The notes: generated by a model not told the origin, from the sequence alone. A stretch of 64,000 nt of DNA from Sorangium cellulosum (GCA_020720045.1 DYPH01000002.1:35191-99190), one strand, 5' to 3'. Shown: positions 16,077 through 26,009, counted from the first letter of the stretch. Translations and numbers: made by a program.

Positions 16077-17249
16077 TCAATCGGGATGCACGGCTGCGTT
16101 GTGGGCGTCCAAGCTCTCGGAAAACGTGTGCCGACCTCCCCCTTTTGCAACGAAATAGAGGAACTTCGTCTCGCGGGGGCTCAGCACCGCCTCGATCGAT
16201 GGAAGGCCCGGGTTCGCGATCGGCCCCGGTGGTAGCCCTTCGTGGGTGTACGTCGAATAGCGATTCGCGCGGTCGTGGTTCATTGGCGCAGTGATTTTAC
16301 CGCTGAAGGCGCCGCATGCCGTCGGATTGCCTGCGAATTCGGGATTGACCTCCTTCGCAATCGCGCAGCCATAGCCAGCCGTCGGGTCCGATTGTAGGAC
16401 GCGCCGCGGAAACGCCGGATCGCGCAGGCGGTTTTCGAACACGCTTGCAACGAGAGGCCGCTCCTCGTCGACGGCCGCTTCCTTTTCGACCACGCTCGCG
16501 AGAGTGACGATGTCGCGTCGCGAAAACCTGAGCGTTTGCGATAGCCGGGCGAGGTCGGCACCGTGGGCCGCTTCCAGCTTTTTCCAACGCTTTTCGAACT
16601 CACCGACGAGACGCTCAACGACGACCTCCGGAGCCTCGTCTTCGCCAAATTCGTAGGTGGCCGGGAAGAGGAATCCTTCCGCCGAGGCAGATGGCTCTGG
16701 CGTGAGCGGAGCGAGCTGAAGTCGTTTGAGGAGCGCCCCGTCGCCGGTCGCTGCAACAAACGCTGCACGCGTGCATATTCCCTTCTCTTCGAGGCGCCGG
16801 CCAATGTCAAAACGCGTAAACCCCTCCGGAACCGTCACTTTTTGCCGGTCGCCCCCCCCAGAGCGCGTCAGCCGGTCGGCGATCTCTCCGAGGGTCAGAT
16901 CGTCGCGGAGGAGGTGCTCGCCGGCGACAGGGACGACGGAACGCACCCTCTCGTAAAGGCGAAATCGGGCTGCATCTTGGATGACGCCGGTTGTCTCCAA
17001 GAGGAGCGCGAGGCCGTCCGCGCTCTCGTTCGCGGGGACCACCACCGTGATTCGCTTCCCGGTGCCGGTCGCTTTGGCGCGCTGGCGGGGCAGTGCGACG
17101 TAGGCCCCCATCGCGCCGGCCACCGCAAGGAGGGCAACGGCGGCGCCCACAAGCACGAAGATATTCGGCTTTTCAGCCCCTTTTCGCCGTGAAACCCGCG
17201 GTCGTTTCGCGTCGACCGGAGCCGGCTTCGCTTTTTTCGGTCCGCTCAC
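16077..17249 (-). CDS. mltG: Endolytic murein transglycosylase MltG
   Basis: 390 aa. One transmembrane helix near residues 30-50 (FVLVGAAVALLAVAGAMGAYVAL) follows a basic N-terminus. The YceG domain carries VTVPEGFTRFDIGRRLEEKG, GFLFPATYEF, the catalytic-Glu segment LASVVEKEAAVDEERP and the terminal NRYSTYTHEGLPPGPIANPG. MltG cleaves nascent glycan strands and sets their length. The GTG start overlaps the ruvX stop (GTGA), a common yceG-ruvX neighbourhood. Confidence 0.95.
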   Translation of the reverse strand: MSGPKKAKPAPVDAKRPRVSRRKGAEKPNIFVLVGAAVALLAVAGAMGAYVALPRQRAKATGTGKRITVVVPANESADGLALLLETTGVIQDAARFRLYERVRSVVPVAGEHLLRDDLTLGEIADRLTRSGGGDRQKVTVPEGFTRFDIGRRLEEKGICTRAAFVAATGDGALLKRLQLAPLTPEPSASAEGFLFPATYEFGEDEAPEVVVERLVGEFEKRWKKLEAAHGADLARLSQTLRFSRRDIVTLASVVEKEAAVDEERPLVASVFENRLRDPAFPRRVLQSDPTAGYGCAIAKEVNPEFAGNPTACGAFSGKITAPMNHDRANRYSTYTHEGLPPGPIANPGLPSIEAVLSPRETKFLYFVAKGGGRHTFSESLDAHNAAVHPD

Positions 17250-17680
17250 CGGGCCGCCTTCCCGGTCGGCCGTCGATCGATCCAGCTTTGCAAGATGGCG
17301 ACTGCGGCCGCTTCATCAATTTTTGCTTTGGATTTCTTAGCGTTTACACCACTTGCCGCCAGCGAAGCCTGCGCCTGGACGGTGGTCAAGCGCTCGTCCC
17401 AAAGCTCGATTGGGAGCGCGGTTGCATCGGCAAGTTCCTGAGCGAATACGCGAACTTTTCGCGCTGCGTCCCCTTCCCCGCCCCGCATGTCGAGCGGGAG
17501 ACCGACGACGATGCAGGAAACCGACTCATCCTTGCAAAATGCACGCAAGTCGGCGAGGAGCTTCGGACGCGGCTTTGCCTGCAATTTTCCACGCGGAAAA
17601 GCGATTTTGCTGTCGTCGTCGGCGAGGGCCATGCCGACGCGTGCCTCCCCATAGTCGAGTCCAAGAAAGGTCTTACCCAC
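17246..17680 (-). CDS. ruvX: Putative pre-16S rRNA nuclease (YqgF/RuvX)
   Basis: 144 aa. RNase H-like fold signature at the N-terminus (FLGLDYGEARVGMALADD), then IVVGLPLDMRGGEG, and the C-terminal ELWDERLTTVQAQ and KIDEAAAVAILQSWID acidic motifs. YqgF processes 16S rRNA ends. Starts with GTG at 17680, divergent from hisS across 134 bp, and is translationally coupled to mltG downstream. Confidence 0.95.
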   Translation of the reverse strand: MGKTFLGLDYGEARVGMALADDDSKIAFPRGKLQAKPRPKLLADLRAFCKDESVSCIVVGLPLDMRGGEGDAARKVRVFAQELADATALPIELWDERLTTVQAQASLAASGVNAKKSKAKIDEAAAVAILQSWIDRRPTGKAAR

Positions 17681-17814
17681 CGCTGCCGCTTACCGCGGGA
17701 AGTCTCCCGGTGTCGAGGCTGGGCATGCGCCCGATCTTCCGGTGCGTTTTCGTGAAGCAAAGCGGAAGCAATGGGGGGGACGGCGGACCGAAACTGCGCT
17801 AGACGCCCGTCGCC

Positions 17815-19107
17815 ATGACCACGCTTCGCTCCGTGAAGGGGATGAAGGACTACCTCCCGAAGGAAGTCCCGGCCTACCGCCGCATTGAGGAGGCGTTCGC
17901 CCGCGTGATGCAGCGCTCCGGCTTCCGCGAGATGCGCACCCCGATCGTCGAACCAACGGCGCTCTTCGTCCGCGCGATCGGTGAAGTAACCGATGTTGTT
18001 GAAAAAGAGATGTACTCTTTTCAGCATCACGACGAAGCGCTGACGCTCCGCCCCGAAGGCACGGCCGGCGTCGTGCGTGCCTATCTTCAGAACAACCTTG
18101 GGAACGACGAACCGGTCACCAAGGTGTTCTACCAAGGGGCGATGTTCCGTGCAGAGCGCACGCAACGGGGGCGCTACCGCCAGTTCCATCAGCTCGGCGC
18201 GGAAGTATTTGGCGATCCCTCCCCCGCCGCCGACGCAGACCTTCTCGCGACCCTCGTTGTGTTTCTTCGAGAAATTGGGGTTTCGTCGCCGGAGGTGATC
18301 CTCGGGAGTATCGGTGGCAAAGCGACGCGCGCTGCGTTCCGAGAATCGCTGGTCGACTTCCTCACGCCGAAGCTCGAAACGATGAGCGAAGAGTCGAAGC
18401 GTCGCATCCTCACGAATCCGCTCCGAATTCTCGACTCGAAGCACCCGGGGGACCGTGCCGCTTGCGAAGGGGCACCTTCGATCTTGGACGTTCTCGACGC
18501 CGACGATCAGACCCACTTCGATGCGCTCCGTCGCTATTTGGATGCGCTGGCGGTCCCCTACCGGGTCGATCGTGGGCTCGTTCGCGGCCTTGACTATTAC
18601 TCAAGAACGCTCTTTGAAATCAAAGGGGCGACCGAGAAGCTTGGCGCCGGCGATACCCTCCTCGGCGGTGGCCGCTACGACGGACTCGTGGAAGAACTAG
18701 GTGGTCGCGCAACCCCCGCCATCGGCTTCGCCGCCGGGCTGGAACGTCTTGTAATTGCAACGGAAGAGAACGTTGCTCCGCCGCGCATCGACGTCTTCGT
18801 CGCGTCGCTCGGCGAGGGGGCCGTCGCGCGGGCGCTTGCCCTTTCGAACGAACTCCGCAGTCACGGAATTTCCGTCGAATGTGACGGGCGTGGCGCCTCG
18901 ATCAAAGCCCAATTGCGACGGGCGAACGCGGTAGATGCCCGCTTTGCCATCGTCCTCGGCGACCGCGAAGTCAGCGACGGCGTCGCCGAGCTGAAGGACC
19001 TCGCGGCACGAACCGCGGCCCCCTTCCCGCTCGCCGAGATGGCCGCCGCAGCAAAAGCGGGGCTCCTCCGCCCGCCGGCCGATGCCGACCAGGCGGTGTC
19101 TTCGTGA
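17815..19107 (+). CDS. hisS: Histidyl-tRNA synthetase
   Basis: 430 aa, class II synthetase. Motif 1 lies around GMKDYLPKEVPAYRRIE/EMRTPIVEPTALF, motif 2 is FYQGAMFRAERTQRGRYRQFHQ, the His-binding RGLDYYSRTLFEI is present, and motif 3 is AIGFAAGLERL. The C-terminal anticodon-binding domain covers about 325-420. It charges tRNA-His. The stop overlaps the GTG start of the FKBP-fusion gene (GTGA), so the pair is translationally coupled, an unusual association. Confidence 0.96.
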   Translation: MTTLRSVKGMKDYLPKEVPAYRRIEEAFARVMQRSGFREMRTPIVEPTALFVRAIGEVTDVVEKEMYSFQHHDEALTLRPEGTAGVVRAYLQNNLGNDEPVTKVFYQGAMFRAERTQRGRYRQFHQLGAEVFGDPSPAADADLLATLVVFLREIGVSSPEVILGSIGGKATRAAFRESLVDFLTPKLETMSEESKRRILTNPLRILDSKHPGDRAACEGAPSILDVLDADDQTHFDALRRYLDALAVPYRVDRGLVRGLDYYSRTLFEIKGATEKLGAGDTLLGGGRYDGLVEELGGRATPAIGFAAGLERLVIATEENVAPPRIDVFVASLGEGAVARALALSNELRSHGISVECDGRGASIKAQLRRANAVDARFAIVLGDREVSDGVAELKDLAARTAAPFPLAEMAAAAKAGLLRPPADADQAVSS

Positions 19108-21212
19108 GGAACTTCCGCCTTTTTCCTTCGCTTGTTGTCGCCTTTTCGGCGCTTGCGGTTGCCTACCCGGCAGTCGCTCTTGCGGGGGACCCGGTACCGC
19201 CGCCGGCGGCCCCTGCAGCCACCGAGCCGGCAACTGCCAAGCCATCGACGGACGACCCGCAAGCGATCCACACCGCATCAGGGCTCGTCTACCGGGACGT
19301 CGTCGTCGGCACGGGCGCCGTCGCCACGAAGGGGGCCACCGTCCGTGTACATTACACGGGACGCCTCGACAACGGCTCGGTGTTCGATACCTCTCTTCGC
19401 CGTGAACCGCTTGAATTTCCTCTTGGAAAGGGTCAAGTAATCAAGGGGTGGGAAGAGGGAGTTGCCGGCATGAAAGTCGGCGGTGTTCGCACCCTCGTGA
19501 TCCCTTCGAAGCTCGGCTACGGCTCTTCGGGATCGGGTCCGATTCCGCCGAACGCGACCCTCCACTTTGATGTCGAACTCGTCTCCGTCGATGGTGACGA
19601 AAACGGCCGGGCTCCAAAGGTGCAGTTGAAAGCGCCCGATGAGTCGGAAGCGGCAAAGCCGAAAGAAGTCGAGGCGAAGCCGGCCGCAGATCCCCTTCTT
19701 TTGCCGACCGACGTCGCCGCAACAATTGGCAGTGACGACGACGGCAAACTTCCCGGCGCCACCGGCCAACTCACGCAGAAGTTCGGGGCTGGCTTCGAAG
19801 AGGCTCGCGGCGACTATCGGCTTCGCACGCTCCCGCCTTTGTGGATTGAGCACACGCGTGGTGTAGGCACTGCTCACGAGGATACGCAAGGGCTCTACGG
19901 GCTCCTCTACTACCGACGCCGTGCGGAGAAGAAGGCGACAGACGCTGTTTTTCCTCTCTTTTTTCGGTCTCGGGAAGACGACAGCTCGCTGGTCGTTGCC
20001 GGTCCGTTGGTGCATCGCGAAACGAAGGATGCCCACGACAACTGGCTGGCACCGCTCTATTTTGAGGGGGCCAGGAAGGACGGTGGCTATTTTCACGCGC
20101 CGCTGCTCCTCACGACGTCGCATTGGAACAAAGAGAGTGCCTTCACGCTCGTTGGTCCCTACTTTCGCGACCGAAACGGAACCGACATCGACTGGGGGAT
20201 CGCCCCGTTCGTCTTTCACGGAGACAATGGCGATACTTTCGGCGGCCGAAAGAGCTACACGGTCGTCCCACCGGCCCTGTACTACCACACGGAAAACGAG
20301 GCCGAAGAGCACCGTTTGACGGTCGTCGGACCGGTCATCTCTGAAGAGACCAAAGATCGGAAGATCTTCGATGTAGCGCCATTCTTCTTTGATATTCGCG
20401 GGAAGAAAAAGGACGAGCACTACACCACGGTGTTTCCGCTCTTTCATTATGGCCACAGTGAGGACACGACGACGATCGTCGCCCCCGGCGTGTTCCATCG
20501 AAAGAGCCCGACGGCCACGACAACGATTACGCCTTTCTTCTCCTTCGGAACGGCGCAACGCGGAGCGATTCATTACACGGCAGCTGGTCCCATCCTACCG
20601 CTGTTTTTCCGCTATCGAGACGACGACCTCGACTACACGTCGACGGCCCTCTTCCCCTTCTTTTTCCATTCGTCGAGCCCGCGCCACGACGCCCTCTGGA
20701 CCCCACTATTTTTCCGCCAAAACGACTACGGCGAGAAGAAGTCCTATTGGGCATTTCCGACGATCACCGGCTCGACGGACAAGACCGGGTGGAGCTTTAA
20801 CATTCATCCGCTCGTGTACACGGGGCGGAACGAAAAGAGCACGCACGCCGTCATCACGCCGCTTTTCTGGGACTTCAACTCACCAGAGTCGCGGACGACC
20901 ATCGGCTTCCCTCTCTATTGGCGTTTCGCCGACAAAGTTGAAGGGACGACGACGCAAGTCGCTGCAAATACCGTTTACCACGCGAAGCGCGTAAAAGGTG
21001 GAATTGACTGGCAATTTCACGTACTTCCGATCTTCTCCTACGGCGAAGATCCGGACGGCTATTTCTGGAATGTGGCCTTCGGCCTTGCCGGGTATTCGCG
21101 TCACGGCGAGTACGGAACCGCTCGCGCCCTCTGGATTCCGATCCCGGTTCATCGTCCTGCGGCGTCCGCACCAGCAGCGGTCGGTGGCTTCGAACCTGGC
21201 GCCCACTTCTGA
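19104..21212 (+). CDS. FKBP-type PPIase fused to a long PLFF-type beta-repeat domain
   Basis: 702 aa. Sec signal peptide (about 1-28), Pro/Ala linker, then an FKBP domain at about 57-163 with VHYTGRLDNGSVFDTS, GQVIKGWEEGVAGMKVGG and IPSKLGYGSSGSGPIPPNA. After a charged linker, residues about 235-690 hold roughly 15 short aromatic repeats with a shared core: VFPLFFRSRED, LAPLYFEG, IAPFVFHG, VAPFFFDI, VFPLFHYG, ITPFFSFG, ILPLFFRYRD, LFPFFFHSS, WTPLFFRQ, ITPLFWDF, GFPLYWRF, VLPIFSYG. This looks like an extended beta structure, periplasmic or outer-membrane associated. I know no such fusion. The GTG start is coupled to hisS. Confidence 0.8.
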   Translation: MRNFRLFPSLVVAFSALAVAYPAVALAGDPVPPPAAPAATEPATAKPSTDDPQAIHTASGLVYRDVVVGTGAVATKGATVRVHYTGRLDNGSVFDTSLRREPLEFPLGKGQVIKGWEEGVAGMKVGGVRTLVIPSKLGYGSSGSGPIPPNATLHFDVELVSVDGDENGRAPKVQLKAPDESEAAKPKEVEAKPAADPLLLPTDVAATIGSDDDGKLPGATGQLTQKFGAGFEEARGDYRLRTLPPLWIEHTRGVGTAHEDTQGLYGLLYYRRRAEKKATDAVFPLFFRSREDDSSLVVAGPLVHRETKDAHDNWLAPLYFEGARKDGGYFHAPLLLTTSHWNKESAFTLVGPYFRDRNGTDIDWGIAPFVFHGDNGDTFGGRKSYTVVPPALYYHTENEAEEHRLTVVGPVISEETKDRKIFDVAPFFFDIRGKKKDEHYTTVFPLFHYGHSEDTTTIVAPGVFHRKSPTATTTITPFFSFGTAQRGAIHYTAAGPILPLFFRYRDDDLDYTSTALFPFFFHSSSPRHDALWTPLFFRQNDYGEKKSYWAFPTITGSTDKTGWSFNIHPLVYTGRNEKSTHAVITPLFWDFNSPESRTTIGFPLYWRFADKVEGTTTQVAANTVYHAKRVKGGIDWQFHVLPIFSYGEDPDGYFWNVAFGLAGYSRHGEYGTARALWIPIPVHRPAASAPAAVGGFEPGAHF

Positions 21213-21269
21213 GCACCTGGGGCATTTTGCCCCATTGACTCCGATGGTTGTGCCAGGTAACGCGCGCGC

Positions 21270-22049
21270 ATGAAACGCCTCCATGCGCTTGCTGGGCTCG
21301 CTCTCTTTGCGGCCGCTTGCGCGCCCGTGAGTAACCTCACGTCGGCCGGGTATGTCAATCCAACCATTCCGTACGCCGTGCACTACGCCGACCCGACATC
21401 GGCGCGGGAATTTATTGCTGGCGAATGGACGGTCATTTCCCATTCGAACGCGGGAGTTCCACGCGACGAGCAGGCGGTTTTCCACTTTGACGTCAATGGC
21501 GATGGGAAGGAGGACGCGACGCGCGAGCTCCCTCGCTACGACTTGCGTCTTCTTCACGCCGACGGCTCGCGAGTTTCCGTTCGGCGCTTTGTGTTCGGGC
21601 GCCCGCAAGCGACGGAACTGCATGCGTGGATTCGTGAGTTAGCGCGCTCGATATCCGGGACTATCTGGTTTGACGACGGTGCGCGGAGGTGGACATCACG
21701 CCTAACTGAGGAAAGAGATCTGGTCGTCGCGGGGCAACGAGCCGTTCAAGCTCGCGTAGAAATCGCGGATGCCGATCGTCTCGCTCTTTCTCCTGGGGCG
21801 ATCGATCGTCGACTCCTCGTTGTCGTCGTCGAAACGCCTTTTGAAGTGACCGTCGACTCCGGGACTAGCGAGCAGCGGTATCCGGTACGTCTCCTGGCGA
21901 CATACGACGCGCCAGCGGAGGGCTTTGACGTCCATCTGCCCGAATTTGATAAGTTTCTTGGGGCGATTGATCTCGATGGTTCGCGAGGTGTTCTCCGGAG
22001 GGCGGCACCTCCCGCAGCGACCCCGCCCGCAACCCCAGCGTCTCACTGA
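21270..22049 (+). CDS. Lipoprotein of unknown function
   Basis: 259 aa. The signal MKRLHALAGLALFAAAC gives lipobox AAA-C at Cys17. The mature part opens with a beta-rich stretch including GEWTVISHSNAGVPRDEQAVFHFDVNGDGKEDATRELPRYDLRLL; the GDGKED segment resembles a calcium-loop or FG-GAP-like turn. A second half (RWTSRLTEERDLVVAGQRAVQARVEI, VVVVETPFEVTV) is also strand-like. The Ala/Pro tail suggests a flexible surface end. Not recognised. It converges on the cysteine desulfurase with a 3-bp gap. Confidence 0.75.
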   Translation: MKRLHALAGLALFAAACAPVSNLTSAGYVNPTIPYAVHYADPTSAREFIAGEWTVISHSNAGVPRDEQAVFHFDVNGDGKEDATRELPRYDLRLLHADGSRVSVRRFVFGRPQATELHAWIRELARSISGTIWFDDGARRWTSRLTEERDLVVAGQRAVQARVEIADADRLALSPGAIDRRLLVVVVETPFEVTVDSGTSEQRYPVRLLATYDAPAEGFDVHLPEFDKFLGAIDLDGSRGVLRRAAPPAATPPATPASH

Positions 22050-22052
22050 ACC

Positions 22053-23180
22053 TCAAACTCTAGAAACGACCCTTTCAAAGGCGGAAATTGCGAAGTCGAT
22101 TTCCGCCTCGGTCGTCTCTTCGCCGAGGGAAAAGCGGACGGCGCCGCGGGCTTGCTCCTCGCCGACAATCGCTGCAATCACCGGCGAAAGCGACACGGTT
22201 CCCGCGCTGCATGCGCTACCGCCGCTCACGGAAACCCCCTCGAGGTCGAGGGCGGCTACGAGTTCGGGGCTTGCCCAGCGGGGGACCAGCACGGAAGAAA
22301 CGTGTGGCGCCCGAAACGATGTTTCTCCAACAATGACGAGTCCTTGAGCGACTCTGCGAAGCCCCGCTTCCAAGTGATCGCGGAGTACGGAAAGGCGCGC
22401 GTAGCGGCTCGGGCCGTCGAGCGCGCGCGTTCCGGCGGCCGAAAATCCGGCGGCGAGCATTCCATCTTGGGTGCCTGGCCGAAGCCCACGCTCTTGCGCC
22501 CCCCCCTCGAGGACGCGTGAAATCGGCGCTCCGGGGCGCGTGACCAGCGCGCCAATCCCCTTCGGCCCACGGATCTTGTGGGCGGCGACGGCGCGATAGT
22601 CGGCTTCCAGCCACAAATCGGGGAGGCGCCCCACGGCTTGGACGGTGTCACAAAGCACCCGGCAATTCGCCTCGCGTGCGATCTCAAGCACTCGTTCGAG
22701 CGGTTGAAGAATGCCCGTCTCATGATTGATAGCTTGCACACAAATGCCACAAATTGTCTGTTCTTTCGAAAACTTATAAAGCGCCTCCGTCGAAACAGTT
22801 CCGGACGAATCAATAGGAAGGAGCTCCAGATTCAATGCATGAAGTGCCGCCACCCGCCGCGCGCTCGCCAGCACAGAAGGATGCTCAAGCACGCTCGTCA
22901 CGAGCGTAGCCCCCGGCTTCGCAGCCGCTGCGAGCGAGGCCAGCGCGAGATTGTTCGCCTCCGTGCCGCTACCCGTAAGGATGACGTCCCGCGGATCGGC
23001 GCCAAGGAGCTGGGCGACCGCTTTGCGTGCATCTTCCACATAACGCCGCGCCGCACGCCCATCGGCGTGAAGGCTCGCCGGATTCCCCCACCCGTCGGCG
23101 GCCGCCGCAGCCATCGCCGCGAGAACTTCGGGATGCGGAGGGGTTGTCGCGTTCCAGTCGAGGTAGGCGCGCTTGATCAC
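22053..23180 (-). CDS. Cysteine desulfurase (NifS/IscS family)
   Basis: About 375 aa from GTG 23180 (AAGGAA about 7 bases upstream); the frame is open to 23216. Fold-type I PLP enzyme: [16 protein letters not shown] at the start, [12 protein letters not shown], the PLP-lysine motif [14 protein letters not shown], and the catalytic-cysteine loop [15 protein letters not shown]. It removes sulfur from cysteine as an enzyme persulfide for Fe-S cluster or thio-cofactor synthesis. The short active loop and lack of nearby iscU or sufU leave IscS, NifS and SufS-like roles open. Confidence 0.92.
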   Translation of the reverse strand: MIKRAYLDWNATTPPHPEVLAAMAAAAADGWGNPASLHADGRAARRYVEDARKAVAQLLGADPRDVILTGSGTEANNLALASLAAAAKPGATLVTSVLEHPSVLASARRVAALHALNLELLPIDSSGTVSTEALYKFSKEQTICGICVQAINHETGILQPLERVLEIAREANCRVLCDTVQAVGRLPDLWLEADYRAVAAHKIRGPKGIGALVTRPGAPISRVLEGGAQERGLRPGTQDGMLAAGFSAAGTRALDGPSRYARLSVLRDHLEAGLRRVAQGLVIVGETSFRAPHVSSVLVPRWASPELVAALDLEGVSVSGGSACSAGTVSLSPVIAAIVGEEQARGAVRFSLGEETTEAEIDFAISAFERVVSRV

Positions 23181-23260
23181 GGTCGCTTCCTTGCGCGTTT
23201 CGCCGCGTTTCGACAAGATTCGATTCCGGTTTCTCCGGTGTCGAGCTAGTACGGCCGCCC

Positions 23261-23779
23261 ATGAAGCGTGCGTTCTTCACCGTTCTCCTCCCCTCCTTGG
23301 CCTTCGCGTCGGTCGCTTGCTCGAAGCTGACGACGCCGCCCGCCCCCGACGACATCACCATCGCCACCGCAGACCCGGCGGCCGCAAAGCCGGCGGCAAC
23401 CCCGGCCGCGACACCGGCACCGGCACCGACTCCTGCGGCCCCTGCCGCACCGGAGCCGAAGTTTGAGGCGAAGGACGTGGTTGTCGGCAAAGGGGCCGAG
23501 GCGACGGACGGCAAGACGGTTCGCGTGCACTATACAGGTACCCTCCTGAATGGCACCAAGTTCGACAGCTCCTTGGATCGGAAGGAACCCTTCGAATTCA
23601 AGCTTGGCGCCGGCATGGTCATCAAAGGGTGGGACCAAGGCGTCAAGGGGATGAAGGTTGGCGGCAAGCGCAAGCTTACGATCCCGTCGCCGCTCGGCTA
23701 CGGCGCCCGCGGCGCCGGTGAGAAAATCCCGCCGAACAGCACGCTTCTCTTTGACGTCGAACTCCTCGAAGTCAAATGA
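23261..23779 (+). CDS. FKBP-type peptidyl-prolyl isomerase lipoprotein
   Basis: 172 aa. Signal [20 protein letters not shown] with a lipobox-type SVA-C at Cys20, then an Ala/Pro-rich linker (about 25-68), then an FKBP domain ([70 protein letters not shown]). Predicted periplasmic proline isomerase or chaperone anchored to a membrane. Its stop overlaps the ATG of a second FKBP lipoprotein (ATGA). It is divergent from the cysteine desulfurase across 80 bp. Confidence 0.9.
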   Translation: MKRAFFTVLLPSLAFASVACSKLTTPPAPDDITIATADPAAAKPAATPAATPAPAPTPAAPAAPEPKFEAKDVVVGKGAEATDGKTVRVHYTGTLLNGTKFDSSLDRKEPFEFKLGAGMVIKGWDQGVKGMKVGGKRKLTIPSPLGYGARGAGEKIPPNSTLLFDVELLEVK

Positions 23780-24279
23780 AGATCTGGGCTGGGTCCTTCG
23801 CCTCGATCCTGTTTAGCTTTGTGGTCGGTGGATGCGGCTCTCCCCCGGTCCAACCGGCCACAACGCCGGAGCCAGTTGCAGTCTCCGTCGCGTCAGCACC
23901 GAGCGCCGCGAAGGACCTCCCTTCGCTCACAACGTCGGGACTGCGCATGCAAGATGGCGTGTCTCTTGAGGATCTTCGTGTCGGTGACGGCGAGGAACTC
24001 CACGCCGGACAGCAGCTTTCGGTCCACTACGTTGGCACGCTGACCGACGGGACGACGTTTGATTCCTCACGCGATCGCAAGGAACCGTTCCAGTTTGACA
24101 TTGGGCGCGGGATGGTGATTGCCGGGTGGGAAAAAGGCCTACTCGGCATGCGCGTTGGCGGAATTCGTGCCCTCACAATTCCGCCAGATCTCGCCTACGG
24201 TAAGCGCGGAGCGGGGGCCAAAATTCCTCCCGACTCGACGCTTCATTTTGAAGTGGAACTCCTGAAGATCCGCCACTGA
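23776..24279 (+). CDS. Second FKBP-type peptidyl-prolyl isomerase lipoprotein
   Basis: 167 aa. Lipoprotein signal ends VVGG-C (Cys20). The FKBP domain contains [60 protein letters not shown] and [10 protein letters not shown]. It overlaps the preceding FKBP gene by 4 bases (ATGA), so the two are a tandem, translationally coupled pair, probably by duplication and divergence. Followed 42 bp later by lnt. Confidence 0.9.
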   Translation: MKIWAGSFASILFSFVVGGCGSPPVQPATTPEPVAVSVASAPSAAKDLPSLTTSGLRMQDGVSLEDLRVGDGEELHAGQQLSVHYVGTLTDGTTFDSSRDRKEPFQFDIGRGMVIAGWEKGLLGMRVGGIRALTIPPDLAYGKRGAGAKIPPDSTLHFEVELLKIRH

Positions 24280-24321
24280 ACCGTCGGCGCGACGACGCCG
24301 CAACGACCGGAGCTGCTCGCG

Positions 24322-25983
24322 ATGCAAGCGGAAGACGAAGGAAAGCTGACCGAGGGCGAGTTGGCGGTCGAGGAGCTCGCGCCAGAAGAAAAGGTGCGTC
24401 GCGGCGCGGGAATGCCCGCCGCGGCCGTCGAAAAGCCGTCCGGCCCGAAGCCGCTTCCGGGCCCCCAAGCAGCAGGACTTGCTACACTTTCGGGCATTCT
24501 TTACTGGCTCGCGTTTGCCGGGATGGATATCTGGCCGCTCGCCTTCGTCGCCTTTGTCCCCCTATGGTTTGCGTTGCGCGGCCAGGCGCCGAAGCGCGCC
24601 ACCTGGCTCGGGCTCCTCGCCGGGACGACCATGAACGTAGCCGGCTTCTTCTGGCTCGTCGAAATGTTGAAGACCTTCAGCGGTTTTCCGACGGCGCTCT
24701 GCCTCGTCTTCGTGGTCATCATTTGCAGCTACCAGGGGGGGCGGATGGCGCTCTTTGGGTGGCTTCACGCCCGCGCGACCGAGCGAGGGTGGCCGGCGAA
24801 GCTCGTTTTCCTCGGCGCTTTTGTGGCGAGCGAACTCGTCTATCCCCTGCTCTTCCCTTGGTTTTACGCCGCAACGGTCCATCAGGTTCCGTTGCTGACG
24901 CAGACCGCCGATCTCGGCGGGCCGATTCTCGTCGGCCTCGTATTGTGCGCGCCGAACTTGGCTCTCATCGACATTGTCGAGAGCAGACTCGATCGGCGCC
25001 CCCTTGATCGCCGTTTGATCGCCGCATGCGGCGCAGCGTTTGGGATCGCGCTCGTGTACGGGCAAATCGCTCTGATGCGCCTCGAAACCCGCATCGCCGG
25101 GGCCGAGAAGCTCCATGTCGGGCTCGTCCAAGGGAACCTCGGGCTCATGCAAAAGCGCGAAGATCCGGCAGAGGGTCTTCGTCGTCACAAGCGATTGACG
25201 ACGGAACTCCGCGACAAGGGGGTCGAGCTGGTCGTCTGGAGTGAGTCGTCGGTGACGTTCCCGGTCCCTGATGAGTTCGCCTTTCGCTTCATGAAGGAGC
25301 GCGTCACGAAGAACCTCGGTGTCTCTACGATCTTCGGCGGCGTTATCTATCGCAAAGACTCCGACCGGGAGCGATGGTTCAACACTGCGCTCTCCGCGAC
25401 GAAAGAAGGCGATGTAACTTCCCGTTACGACAAGCAATTTCTTCTTGCTTTCGGCGAGTACCTCCCCTTCGGCGATACGTTCCCAAAGCTCTACCAAATG
25501 TCGCCCAACAGTGGCCGCTTCTCCAAAGGGACGAAGATGGACCCGCTGCTCGTGACGACCGGCGGGCGGACGCACAACGTGGCCGCCCTCATCTGTTACG
25601 AAGATATTGCCCCGGCATTTACGAACGACGTCGTGAGCGCCACCAAGCCTGAATTGATCGTCAATTTGACGAATGACGCATGGTTTGGAGATACCGCCGA
25701 GCCCTGGGAACACCTGGCCCTTTCCACCTTCCGCGCCATCGAGCATCGTCGCTACTTCGTGCGAAGCACAAACAGCGGTGTTTCCGCCATCGTCGACCCA
25801 GCGGGACGCATTCTCACCCACACGAATACTTTCGTCTCCGAGTCGAAAGACGCGGAAGTTCGTTGGCTTTCGGGCAGCACCGTCTTCGAATACGTTGGCG
25901 ACAAAGTCTGGTGGCTTGTCAGCCTTGCGATGGTCGTCGTCGCCTTCAAGCGCCGCCCATCGATGTCCGGGGCTGCGACGTAG
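24322..25983 (+). CDS. lnt: Apolipoprotein N-acyltransferase
   Basis: 553 aa. N-terminal charged extension of about 45 residues, then about six to seven transmembrane helices (about 52-245), then a nitrilase-like catalytic domain. Active-site residues appear as the Glu in VVWSESSVTFP, the Lys in YDKQFLLAFGEYLPFG and the Cys in ALICYEDIAP. C-terminal membrane helix near 530. Lnt adds the third acyl chain to apolipoproteins in the inner membrane, needed for Lol-type export. GGAGC precedes the ATG. The N-terminal extension (EDEGKLTEGELAVEELAPEE) is longer than in E. coli Lnt. Confidence 0.95.
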   Translation: MQAEDEGKLTEGELAVEELAPEEKVRRGAGMPAAAVEKPSGPKPLPGPQAAGLATLSGILYWLAFAGMDIWPLAFVAFVPLWFALRGQAPKRATWLGLLAGTTMNVAGFFWLVEMLKTFSGFPTALCLVFVVIICSYQGGRMALFGWLHARATERGWPAKLVFLGAFVASELVYPLLFPWFYAATVHQVPLLTQTADLGGPILVGLVLCAPNLALIDIVESRLDRRPLDRRLIAACGAAFGIALVYGQIALMRLETRIAGAEKLHVGLVQGNLGLMQKREDPAEGLRRHKRLTTELRDKGVELVVWSESSVTFPVPDEFAFRFMKERVTKNLGVSTIFGGVIYRKDSDRERWFNTALSATKEGDVTSRYDKQFLLAFGEYLPFGDTFPKLYQMSPNSGRFSKGTKMDPLLVTTGGRTHNVAALICYEDIAPAFTNDVVSATKPELIVNLTNDAWFGDTAEPWEHLALSTFRAIEHRRYFVRSTNSGVSAIVDPAGRILTHTNTFVSESKDAEVRWLSGSTVFEYVGDKVWWLVSLAMVVVAFKRRPSMSGAAT

Positions 25984-26009
25984 GCTCGGCGCCACGAGAG
26001 GGGGCCAAA

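Noticed and set aside
22081-22108. Terminator formed by GGCGGAAAT / ATTTCCGCC
   Set aside because: It lies inside the cysteine desulfurase coding end and has no T-run.
24562-25995. 477-aa minus-strand ORF
   Set aside because: Antisense to lnt, whose catalytic residues are intact.
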